A stretch of DNA of 64,000 nucleotides, taken from contig CAVRZY010000161.1 of the NCBI GenBank assembly GCA_963725415.1, positions 1-64,000 of the forward strand, read 5' to 3'. The DNA is from CAVRZY01 sp963725415. Lineage in GTDB: Bacteria > Acidobacteriota > Terriglobia > Bryobacterales > Bryobacteraceae. This document shows positions 33,828 to 41,840 of this stretch, piece by piece; positions within the stretch are counted from its first letter, which is position 1, and the number at the start of each line of letters is the position of its first letter. The position numbers and the translations under genes are program-made. The notes below the pieces were generated by a model. It worked only from the letters and a program-made list of their open reading frames with translations, was not told where the DNA came from and searched no databases.

Positions 33828-36360
33828 TAAACACACCCCAGATTCGCTGAAAGAAACCTTTTTTCTTCTCGGGCGGTTTCTGGGGCGGCTGGGGCGGTGC
33901 GGGAGGAGGCGCCGGGACTATCTGAAGGCTGCCCGGCCGCGGGGCGGGCGGGCTCCCGCCGGGCTGCACCGCAGAGGCCGGCGGTGCAGCCGAAGCCACC
34001 ACCGCAGGCTGCGCGGGTGGTGGAGCCTCCCAGGACGCCACCCGGGTGCCACTCCTGCCGTGCAGCCGGCAACTCTCCAGAGGTTGGGACCCAGCGACGA
34101 AAACCTCCATGCGCGGCGCCGGACACCCCCGCGTTGCCAACTGCCCCGACAGCGGATCCACTTCCACGCTCACGATCCCGTCGGGCGCCGTGAACTCCCG
34201 AACGTTGCGGTACTCCCGGTATTGATGCGCGCGCTTCATGAACTCCGTCCAGATGGGCAGCGCCGAATGCGCACCCTCCAGGTTCAGCTCCCGGTTGTCG
34301 TCGAACCCCACCCACACCACGCACAGCAGCTTGGAAGTAAAGCCGGCAAACCAGCCGTCGTGGGAAGTTCCGGTCTTGCCGGCGGCCGGCAGCAGGAACC
34401 CGCGCCCGCGCACTGCCGCCCCGGTGCCGCTGCGCAGCACCTCCTCCATCAGGTTGATCATCAGGTAGGCCACGCGGGGGTCCAGCACCTCCTTCCGCAC
34501 CGGCCGGTGGGAGTAGATGACCGTACCCTGGCGGTCGCGGATCAGACCGACCCAGTTCGGCTTGACGTAGGTCCCCAGGTTGGGGAAGATCGTGTAGGCC
34601 CCGGCGATCTCCAGCGGCGTCACCTCGTAGGCCCCCAGCGCAATAGCCGGCGTGGGCTGGATGTTCAGGTTCATTCCGGCGCGTTGCGCCAGGTCTTCCA
34701 CCGCGCCGTATCCCACCGCTTCGGCCACCTTGACAGTCGGCACGTTGATCGATTTCGCCAGGGCCTCCCGTAGCGTGATCAGGCCGTGAAATTCGTGCTT
34801 GAAGTTGTCCGGGGAGTACGGCTTGCTGTCAAACCAGAAGGTGGTCGGCTCGTCCAGCACCATGGTGGCGGGGGTGAGAATCTGTGGTCCGCCGGTTACG
34901 GCGGTGTTCAAAGCCGCAGCGTAAACGAACGGCTTGAAAGAAGAGCCCGGTTGCCGCTTGGCCAGCACGCGGTTGAGCTGGCTGGTGCCGTAATTGCGCC
35001 CTCCCAGCAGGGCCTTGATCGCCCCGGTTTCCGGATCCAGAGCGATCAGCGCCACCTGCGCTTCTGGAAGCGCCTCCCGGCGCCAGCGCCGCTGCCGCCG
35101 GATCCGCTCGTCCACCTCCTGCACTCCAATCCGCACCGCAGCCACCGCCTCGCGCTGGAGGTTCAAGTCCAGGCTGGTGTAGACGCGGTAGGTGTCGGAC
35201 TGAAAATCGCGGTCCTGAAATTCGTTTTGCAGTTCCTCGTTCACCAGATCGACGAAGTACGGCGCTTCGCTGGATTCGATCTCGGCCGGCGCCAGGCGCA
35301 ACGGCGTTGCCAGCGCTTCCTTGTGCTGCTCTTCGGTGATGTAGCCGTTCTGGCGCATCAGACCCAGCACCAGGTTGCGCCGTGCTTCGGCGCGTTCCGG
35401 ATGGCGGTACGGATTGGTGTAGCTGGGCTGCTGGATCAAGCCCGCCAGGGTGGCCGCTTCCGGCAGCGTGAGCTGCCGCACGTCCTTGCCGAAGAAGACC
35501 TTGGCGCCTTCTCCGAATCCGTGGATACCGAAAGTCCCGCGCCGCCCCAAGTTGATCTGGTTGGCGTAATACTCGAAGATCTCCTCTTTGGTTAGCCTCT
35601 GCTCCAGTTGCAGCGTGATCAGCACCTCGGCGGCTTTCCGCGACCAGGTCTTCTTCTGATCCAGCCAGAAACTGCGCGCGAGCTGCATGCTCAACGTCGA
35701 GGCGCCTTCCCGTTTGCGGCCCTCCTTCACATCCACGTAAGCCGCCTTGATGACCCGCAGGGGGTCGAACCCGGCATGCTGGAAGAAGCGCTTGTCTTCG
35801 GCCGAGATCACCGCGTCGATCAGCACTTTGGGAAGGTCCGCAAAGCGCACCAGCCGCCGCTTCTCCCGGTTCCGGTCCGACAGGTTCGTCATCAGCTCCG
35901 GTTCCAGCAGGTACCGGACGCGTTCGGTATTGTCGCGCAGCGAGATGATCTGGGAGACCCGCCCTTCGGAAAACTTGATGACTCCCGCTTCCTGGTCGAA
36001 ATACGAGTCCGGTCCCGGGAAAATCTCCACGGCCCCCGGCCGGACGTTGAACCAGCCCATCCGGTTACTGCGCGAGTCGCTGTATCCGCCGCGCCGCAGT
36101 TGCGTCACGATCTCGGAGGCCGAAATCTCGTCCCCGATGGTCACCGCCCTGGGCGCCGCAAAGATCATCGAGGTGGTCTGGAAGGGCCCCGCGCTGAGCT
36201 TCTGATCGATCAGCCGGGCGTACCGCATGTAGTAATAGGTGAAGGTGACCAGCAGCCCCACCGTCAGAACGGCCAGCACCCCCAGCGTCAGACGCCCCAG
36301 CGGGTGCAGCAGCGGCCGCACCCACCATGCCCTGCGCGGCACTTGAATCCGGACACCCAC
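33823..36360 (-). CDS. Class A penicillin-binding protein, PBP1b-like (bifunctional transglycosylase/transpeptidase)
   Basis: Builds and cross-links peptidoglycan at the outer face of the inner membrane. The 845-residue protein has a transmembrane helix at about residues 24-45 and a UB2H-like segment (SMIFAAPRAVTIGDEI). The GT51 transglycosylase domain shows EDKRFFQHAGFDP and GASTLSMQLARSFWL. The transpeptidase domain has PGSSFKPF (SxxK), KSINVPTV (SxN) and AGKTGTS (KTG). A Pro/Ala-rich tail of about 90 residues follows, ending in a basic patch; a Cys-Pro segment (CPAPRMEVFV) lies just before it. All catalytic residues are present. Confidence 0.93.
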   Translation of the reverse strand: MGVRIQVPRRAWWVRPLLHPLGRLTLGVLAVLTVGLLVTFTYYYMRYARLIDQKLSAGPFQTTSMIFAAPRAVTIGDEISASEIVTQLRRGGYSDSRSNRMGWFNVRPGAVEIFPGPDSYFDQEAGVIKFSEGRVSQIISLRDNTERVRYLLEPELMTNLSDRNREKRRLVRFADLPKVLIDAVISAEDKRFFQHAGFDPLRVIKAAYVDVKEGRKREGASTLSMQLARSFWLDQKKTWSRKAAEVLITLQLEQRLTKEEIFEYYANQINLGRRGTFGIHGFGEGAKVFFGKDVRQLTLPEAATLAGLIQQPSYTNPYRHPERAEARRNLVLGLMRQNGYITEEQHKEALATPLRLAPAEIESSEAPYFVDLVNEELQNEFQDRDFQSDTYRVYTSLDLNLQREAVAAVRIGVQEVDERIRRQRRWRREALPEAQVALIALDPETGAIKALLGGRNYGTSQLNRVLAKRQPGSSFKPFVYAAALNTAVTGGPQILTPATMVLDEPTTFWFDSKPYSPDNFKHEFHGLITLREALAKSINVPTVKVAEAVGYGAVEDLAQRAGMNLNIQPTPAIALGAYEVTPLEIAGAYTIFPNLGTYVKPNWVGLIRDRQGTVIYSHRPVRKEVLDPRVAYLMINLMEEVLRSGTGAAVRGRGFLLPAAGKTGTSHDGWFAGFTSKLLCVVWVGFDDNRELNLEGAHSALPIWTEFMKRAHQYREYRNVREFTAPDGIVSVEVDPLSGQLATRGCPAPRMEVFVAGSQPLESCRLHGRSGTRVASWEAPPPAQPAVVASAAPPASAVQPGGSPPAPRPGSLQIVPAPPPAPPQPPQKPPEKKKGFFQRIWGVFK

Positions 36361-36451
36361 GGCAGGTTCCTCAGCCTATTTTCTCACGAATCGCACTCCG
36401 CAACCTAGCCCAGCTTCGCCCCGGACCGACCAGGCACGTTGCAGCGCCGCC

Positions 36452-36548
36452 TTCACCGCAGAGACGCGAAGAACACAGTGGCCGCGCAGAGAAATCCGGG
36501 AAGCTTTCCTCCGCGTTATCTCTCGGTCCTTTGCGTCTCTGCGGTGAG
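36452..36548. repeat. Intergenic palindromic element with CGCAGAGACGC arms
   Basis: The left arm TCACCGCAGAGACGCGAAG and the right arm (complement TCACCGCAGAGACGCAAAG) differ at one position and are separated by about 60 bases. It lies between the divergently placed 5' end of the penicillin-binding protein gene and the 3' end of the small membrane protein gene. It is similar in style to the element at 50880-50978. Confidence 0.65.
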
Positions 36549-36575
36549 AACAACCTGCCTCATTCACAAGATGCA

Positions 36576-36920
36576 CTATCTCCCCGCGCTCGCACGGAAG
36601 TGCAGATCCACCGTATAGAACGGCAGGTCGATAGGAACCGCGTAGCGTACCTCGATCCTCAGGCGCTCACCCGAGCGGTGAAGCCGCACCTGCTCCGGCC
36701 GGATGGCCAGACCCAGGCGGGCCACCCGATCCACCACCCGCACCTGCACCACCTCGTCCGGAGTGTTCCGGTTCTCCGCGTCCTGAGCCATTCCTTCCAG
36801 CGAACGCCGGAATTCCATGTTCCGCAGGTAGTGCGGGATCAACAGGACCCCGAAGGCCGCTAGCAGCAGGAGAATCGCCGCTCCCGCCGTCACACGCCAC
36901 AACCGGACCGCAGGAATCAT
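36576..36920 (-). CDS. Small membrane-anchored protein, DUF4845-like
   Basis: A 114-residue protein with an N-terminal transmembrane helix (about residues 9-28). A short extracytoplasmic domain with repeated valine-rich strands follows (VVQVRVVDRVARLGLAIRP) and ends in a VDLPFYTVDLHF-like strand (IDLPFYTVDLHF). The pattern resembles DUF4845-type acidobacterial proteins, but I cannot confirm the family. It follows the proline dehydrogenase gene by nine bases on the same strand. Confidence 0.65.
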   Translation of the reverse strand: MIPAVRLWRVTAGAAILLLLAAFGVLLIPHYLRNMEFRRSLEGMAQDAENRNTPDEVVQVRVVDRVARLGLAIRPEQVRLHRSGERLRIEVRYAVPIDLPFYTVDLHFRASAGR

Positions 36921-36929
36921 GATCCGCTC

Positions 36930-37844
36930 TCAACCCCGCACCAGGTTCCGAACCAGGAACAGGAGGTTGGCGGGGCGTTCCGCCAGGCGCCGCATGAAAT
37001 ACGGGTACCACGCATCCCCGTAAGGCACGTACAGCCGTAACCGGTAGCCTTGTTGAACGAACTGCTTCTCCAGATCGCGGCGAATCCCGTACAGCATCTG
37101 GAATTCGAACCCCTGCGCGCCGATTCCCTTCTCGCGCGCATATCGCTTGGCCTCTTCGATGATCTTCTCATCGTGCGTGGCCAGCCCCGGGTAGTTGCCC
37201 CGGTCCAGCAGGATCTTCATCAGGCGCACGTAGTTGGCGTCTACGTCCCGTTTCCTGGAAAAGGCGATGGTCTGCCGCTCCCGGTAAGCTCCTTTGCAGA
37301 GCCGCACCGGGATGCCCTTGTCGCAAAGCATCTCGAGATCTTTCTGGCTGCGAAACAGATAGGCCTGAATCACGCCGCGCACGTTGCGGTAGGTTTCGTG
37401 CAGGCCAACCACCAGGTGCAGCGTGCGGTCTACGTGGGCGCTGGATTCCATGTCCACCTCGACCACTTTGCCGCGCGCCGCGGCTTCCCGAACCAGCGTT
37501 TCCACGTGGTCCCGGCACACCCGCTCGGAGACGTCCAGGCCGAAGTGCGTGAGCTTGATCGAGAAGGTCGAGTCCAGTTGCAGCTTGGCTACCCGGTGCA
37601 GGGCCTCCAGGTAGCCGTCCCGCGACTCCTCCACTTCGTGAGGCGAGGTTACGCTCTCCCCCAACCGGTCCAGCGTGCTCAGGATGCCGTCTCCGCACAG
37701 GCGCCGGCACACCGCCAGGGCCTGCTCCAGAGTCTGACCCGCGATAAAGCGGGAAGTCAGCGGCCGCATCAACCGCGAGGTCCGCACCCAGTCGTGCAGG
37801 CCCTTTCGGCGGGAAAGGAACAGTAGCACGCTGCGCAGAATCAT
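36930..37844 (-). CDS. Proline dehydrogenase
   Basis: FAD enzyme that oxidises proline to pyrroline-5-carboxylate, usually at the inner membrane. The 304-residue monofunctional form has the core motifs GVIQAYLFRSQKDLE, VRLCKGAYRE, YPGLATHDEKII, FEFQMLYGIRRDLE and YVPYGDAWYPYFMRRLAERP, which form the barrel and flavin site. The ATG at 37844 is preceded by GAAGGTG; upstream codons are not conserved. No pyrroline-5-carboxylate dehydrogenase gene is in the window, so the next step must be encoded elsewhere. Confidence 0.92.
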   Translation of the reverse strand: MILRSVLLFLSRRKGLHDWVRTSRLMRPLTSRFIAGQTLEQALAVCRRLCGDGILSTLDRLGESVTSPHEVEESRDGYLEALHRVAKLQLDSTFSIKLTHFGLDVSERVCRDHVETLVREAAARGKVVEVDMESSAHVDRTLHLVVGLHETYRNVRGVIQAYLFRSQKDLEMLCDKGIPVRLCKGAYRERQTIAFSRKRDVDANYVRLMKILLDRGNYPGLATHDEKIIEEAKRYAREKGIGAQGFEFQMLYGIRRDLEKQFVQQGYRLRLYVPYGDAWYPYFMRRLAERPANLLFLVRNLVRG

Positions 37845-37917
37845 GACACCTTCACAGTACAACGAACCCGGCACCGACAGAATCGTCTGGCGCCCGGGCA
37901 CCCGGGAACTCCCCCTC

Positions 37918-40062
37918 TCACCCTCCCTGGGGCTTCACCCAGGAGTCGATGGTCTTTAGCAGTTGCTCGCGTCTAACCGGTTTGCTGATGTAGTCATCCA
38001 TGCCGACTCCCAGGCAGCGCTGCCGGTCACCGGCCATGGCACTGGCGGTCATCGCAATAATGGGGACGTGCCGCGAGGCGTCCTCCAGACGGCGGATCAT
38101 CGCGGTGGCTTCAAGACCGTCCATCTCCGGCATTTGCACATCCATGAGGACCAGATCGAAGGAGGATTGCGCCATCGCCTCCACGGCTGCGCGGCCATTG
38201 GGCACGGCCTCGACTCGATGTCCGGCCTTCTCCAGAATGTGCATGGCAATCCGGCGGTTTATCTCGTTGTCTTCGGCCAGCAGGATGCGGGCGCCGATAG
38301 TCCGCTGAGCCCGCTCGCATGCGCCAACCGGCGCCTGGTCCGGGGCAAAATCGCCTGCGGCCGCCTTCTGGAATTCCACCGTAAACCAAAAGGTGCTGCC
38401 ACGCCCCAGCTCACTCTGGAAATCAATCTCCCCACCCATCAGCTTCACCAGGTGTGCCGAGATGGCCAGGCCCAAGCCGGTTCCCCCATACCTCCGTGTG
38501 GTGGACGCATCACCTTGCACAAAGGCGTTGAAGAGCTGGGCGCGCTGCTCCGGCGCGATGCCAATTCCGGTGTCCTTGATCGTGAAGCAGACCGTGGCGG
38601 TTTCTGCCGTTTCGGTCCGCAGTTCCATCTCAATACTCACGCTCCCGCGGTCGGTGAATTTAACGGCGTTGCCCACCACGTTCATGAGGACCTGTCGCAG
38701 GCGGACCGGATCGCCGCGCACACGTCGCGGGAGCTCCGGGGATATGCGGCAGCTCAGGTCCAGTCCCTTGGCCTGCGCGCCAATCACCAGCAACCCCAGC
38801 GCTTCTTCCACCGTGGCCTCCAGATCGAAGGGAATGCATTCGGTCTGGAGTCTCCCAGCCTCCACCTTGGAGATGTCGAGAACATCGTTGATTATGGTCA
38901 GCAGCGCTTCCGCCGAGGACTTGATGGCGTCCGCGTAGCCCTGCTGTTCCGGGTCCAGCCGGGTCCCCAGCAGAAGTTCCGACATTCCCAGCACGCCGTT
39001 CATCGGGGTGCGGATTTCGTGACTCATGTTGGCCAGAAACCTGCTCTTCAGCTCCGTGGCTTCCTTGGCCCGGGCCAGCGCCACGGCAAGCTCTTCGTTC
39101 TTGCCCTGTAGTTCGCCTGCATACTGCTTCAGCTTCTCATCTGCTCTCTTTCGGTCGGAGATGTCCGCAACCACGCCCAGAGCGCCGTTAATCCGGCCGC
39201 CGGCGTCGTGCATGGGCGAAGTCCAGAAGGCGATGTCGATGAGCGAGCCGTCTTTTCTCCTTCGACGTGCTTCCACTCCGGAGAACCTCTCCCCCCGCCG
39301 ATATCGCTCCAGCAGCGCCCCGAATTCCTCGAGGCTTTCCTCGGGGACCGCCGGAAGAAAGCAGTCCAGCACCTCCTGCTCCGTCCAGCCGAAGATCCGC
39401 TCGGCCGCCGGGTTCCAGAATTTCACTTTTCCGTCTAGATCGATTGCCCAAGTGGCCAGCGGCGTGGCCTGAATCACTGCTCGTAATGTCTCGCTGGTCT
39501 GGCGCAGGGCTTCTTCGGAGCGCTTGCGCTCGCTGATGTCTTCCAACACGGACATGCCTCCGCAGATTTCTCCGCGGGCATCCCGCAGCGGCGCCGTTGA
39601 GACGCTGAGGTCGATCGGGGAGCCGTTTTTCTTGCGCCGCCGGATCTCGACCCCGGTGGTAGCCACTCCTTTCAGCGCGCGTTCCCGCAGGAAGCGGTGT
39701 TCTTCCTTCTTGTCCTCCGGCACCATGGGATTGGGATGGCCCAACACCTCCGCCTCGCTCCACCCAAAAACTCGCTCGGCCGCCCGGTTCCACATGGTCA
39801 CCCTTCCTTGAGGATCGAGCGCCATGATGGTCAGCGGGCAGGCTTCAATGAGCGCGCGAAGAGTATCATTGCTCTGGCGCAAAGCTTCCTCGGTCCGCTT
39901 GCGCTCGCCGATGCCGGTCAGGGTGGCGATCACTCCCCTCAGACCGCCCGAAGCATGCGCCACACGGGAAGCGCGCCCCCGAGCTGTCCGCCAGCAGAGC
40001 GCCAGACTGCCGGCCGCCAACAAAATCAGCGCCAGCACCTCCCCAAGAATGAGCACGGACAT
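37918..40062 (-). CDS. Hybrid histidine kinase with two PAS domains and a C-terminal receiver
   Basis: A 714-residue sensor with an N-terminal hydrophobic segment (about residues 3-22) and no obvious periplasmic domain. Two PAS/PAC units (about 70-185 and 195-315) are followed by HisKA with FLANMSHEIRTPMNGVLG, HATPase (NVVGNAVKFTDRG, DTGIGI, GGTGLGLAIS) and a receiver with DLVLMDVQMPEMDG and SKPV. All catalytic residues are present. No partner response regulator or output gene is adjacent, so the phosphorelay target is unknown. Confidence 0.9.
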   Translation of the reverse strand: MSVLILGEVLALILLAAGSLALCWRTARGRASRVAHASGGLRGVIATLTGIGERKRTEEALRQSNDTLRALIEACPLTIMALDPQGRVTMWNRAAERVFGWSEAEVLGHPNPMVPEDKKEEHRFLRERALKGVATTGVEIRRRKKNGSPIDLSVSTAPLRDARGEICGGMSVLEDISERKRSEEALRQTSETLRAVIQATPLATWAIDLDGKVKFWNPAAERIFGWTEQEVLDCFLPAVPEESLEEFGALLERYRRGERFSGVEARRRRKDGSLIDIAFWTSPMHDAGGRINGALGVVADISDRKRADEKLKQYAGELQGKNEELAVALARAKEATELKSRFLANMSHEIRTPMNGVLGMSELLLGTRLDPEQQGYADAIKSSAEALLTIINDVLDISKVEAGRLQTECIPFDLEATVEEALGLLVIGAQAKGLDLSCRISPELPRRVRGDPVRLRQVLMNVVGNAVKFTDRGSVSIEMELRTETAETATVCFTIKDTGIGIAPEQRAQLFNAFVQGDASTTRRYGGTGLGLAISAHLVKLMGGEIDFQSELGRGSTFWFTVEFQKAAAGDFAPDQAPVGACERAQRTIGARILLAEDNEINRRIAMHILEKAGHRVEAVPNGRAAVEAMAQSSFDLVLMDVQMPEMDGLEATAMIRRLEDASRHVPIIAMTASAMAGDRQRCLGVGMDDYISKPVRREQLLKTIDSWVKPQGG

Positions 40063-40187
40063 GGTTGTCGTTGGGGCGTGTGTACGCCAGGTGATTTATC
40101 GGCAGGAAACGGCGGAACCCTTACCCGCCCACCTCTTCGCAAGGTACACTATACTCATCGCCACATGACCTGGAGAAAGAACCACAG

Positions 40188-40670
40188 ATGACAACACCAA
40201 CACACAAGCTTGCTGCCTTTTTCATTCTGGGGCTGGTCTTTGCGCTCTCGGTGGCGACCGCCCAGAGCAAACCAGACTTCAGCGGAACCTGGAAGGCGGA
40301 TATCGCCAAGAGCGACTTCGGCTCGTTTCCACCGCCTCAAAGCACCGTCACTAAGATCAACCACAAGGACCCAAACCTGAAGATCTCGAGCACCTCGGTT
40401 TCCGACCGGGGCGAGCAGACGATCGAGTCCACTTTCACCACCGACGGCGCCGAGAACACCAACCAGATCGGCAACATTGAAGTCAAAAGCAAGCTCAAGT
40501 GGGAAGGAGCCGCCTTGCTGATCGAATCCAAAGCCAGTACTGAGCAAGGGGAATTCACCGTCAAAGAAAAATGGACCCTCTCCGACGACGGCAAGACCTT
40601 CACCCTCGTGCGGAGCTGGGCCAGTCCCATGGGGGAGACCACCCAGACGGTGGTTCACGGCAAACAGTGA
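40188..40670 (+). CDS. Small exported beta-rich protein
   Basis: A 160-residue protein with a signal peptide (about residues 1-25). The mature part begins with a PDFSGTWKADIAKSDFG motif that recurs in acidobacterial secreted proteins. The repeated strand pattern (LKISSTSVSDRGEQTIESTF, LKWEGAALLIES, EFTVKEKWTLSDDGKTFTL) suggests a lipocalin-like barrel. The ATG at 40188 follows GGAGAAAG. A TATACT hexamer lies 34 bases upstream of the start. Function unknown. Confidence 0.7.
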   Translation: MTTPTHKLAAFFILGLVFALSVATAQSKPDFSGTWKADIAKSDFGSFPPPQSTVTKINHKDPNLKISSTSVSDRGEQTIESTFTTDGAENTNQIGNIEVKSKLKWEGAALLIESKASTEQGEFTVKEKWTLSDDGKTFTLVRSWASPMGETTQTVVHGKQ

Positions 40671-40695
40671 GCCTCCCCATCGCGCCAAGGCCGGG

Positions 40696-40926
40696 ATGAA
40701 GAAGATCGATTTCGTCTTCTTCGATGCGGGCGGGGGGCACCGGAGCGCCGCCGACGCCTTGCGCCTGGTGATCCAGCAACAGCAGCGCCCCTGGGAGGTC
40801 CGCCTGGTCAACCTCCAGGAGCTGCTTGATTCGCTGGATGTGTTCCGCAAGCTCACCGGGCGCCGCCTCCAGGACATCTACAACCTGATGCTCAAGAAGG
40901 GTTGGACTTTGGCTCGCCCCAACTGA
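40696..40926 (+). CDS. MGDG-synthase-like glycosyltransferase, N-terminal fragment
   Basis: Begins with MKKIDFVFFDAGGGHRSAADALR, the glycine-rich loop of the monogalactosyldiacylglycerol-synthase/GT28 N-terminal domain. One missing G near 40911 shifts the frame. Adding it reads GWTLGSPQLTRLMQLVI and joins the frame that runs to 41840. The two pieces together make one gene of about 380 codons. Confidence 0.8.
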   Translation: MKKIDFVFFDAGGGHRSAADALRLVIQQQQRPWEVRLVNLQELLDSLDVFRKLTGRRLQDIYNLMLKKGWTLARPN

Positions 40927-41840
40927 CCCGCCTGATGCAGCTCGTCATCCGCTTCTATCACCGCCCGCAGGTCCGGCTGCTGGAAGATTTCTGGCGCCAG
41001 AGCCGCCCGGACATGGTGGTCTCGCTGGTCCCCAATTTCAACCGGGCGCTTTGCCAGAGCCTGCGAAACACCGCGCCGGCAACCCCCTTCGTCACGGTGC
41101 TGACGGACCTGGCCGATTCCCCTCCGCACTTCTGGATTGAGCGCCAGGAGCAATTTATTGTGTGCGGCTCCACCCGCGCCGTCCGGCAGGCGCGCGCCCT
41201 GGGCCATCCCGAGGAGCACATTCTCCGGACCTCCGGGATGATCCTCCACCCCCGTTTCTATGAGCCCATCTCGGTTGACCGGCAGGCCGAACGGCAGCGC
41301 CTGGGACTGAACCCGGATCGCCCCACCGGCCTGGTCTTGTTCGGCGGCCAGGGCTCCCAAGCCATGCTCGAGATTGCCGCGCGCTTGGACCCGACAAAGC
41401 TCAACTTGCAGCTCATCTTCATCTGCGGGCACAACCAGAAACTGTATGAAGTTCTACACCACGGCCGGCATCGGCTCCGCAGGTTCGTCGAAGGTTTCAC
41501 CACCGAGGTGCCATACTACATGTATCTTTCCGACTTCTTCATCGGCAAGCCCGGGCCCGGCAGCATCAGTGAGGCGCTCGCCATGAAGCTGCCCGTCATC
41601 GTTGAGCGCAACGCCTGGACCTTACCCCAGGAGCGCTACAACGCTGACTGGATCCTCGAAAAGGGAGTGGGCATCGTGGTCCGCAGTTTTCGAAACGTCG
41701 CCGAGGCCGTCAGAAATCTTCTGGTTCCGGCGCGCTTCGCGCGCTGCCGCGCCAACGCCGCCGCGCTCGACAATCGCGCCGTCTTTGAAATCCCTGATAT
41801 ATTCGACAACATACTGGAGAGGACAACATGCGAAAACTGA
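40902..41840 (+). CDS. MGDG-synthase-like / GT28-type glycosyltransferase, main part
   Basis: Continuation of the gene at 40696. It contains FVTVLTDLADSPPHFWI from the acceptor half, the GT28 C-terminal domain (LVLFGGQGSQAMLEIA), and YMYLSDFFIGKPGPGSISEALAMKLPVIVERN, the donor-nucleotide-binding signature. Such enzymes transfer a sugar to a lipid such as diacylglycerol, at the membrane surface. The end overlaps the next gene's start by 13 bases, consistent with an operon. Confidence 0.83.
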   Translation: MDFGSPQLTRLMQLVIRFYHRPQVRLLEDFWRQSRPDMVVSLVPNFNRALCQSLRNTAPATPFVTVLTDLADSPPHFWIERQEQFIVCGSTRAVRQARALGHPEEHILRTSGMILHPRFYEPISVDRQAERQRLGLNPDRPTGLVLFGGQGSQAMLEIAARLDPTKLNLQLIFICGHNQKLYEVLHHGRHRLRRFVEGFTTEVPYYMYLSDFFIGKPGPGSISEALAMKLPVIVERNAWTLPQERYNADWILEKGVGIVVRSFRNVAEAVRNLLVPARFARCRANAAALDNRAVFEIPDIFDNILERTTCEN

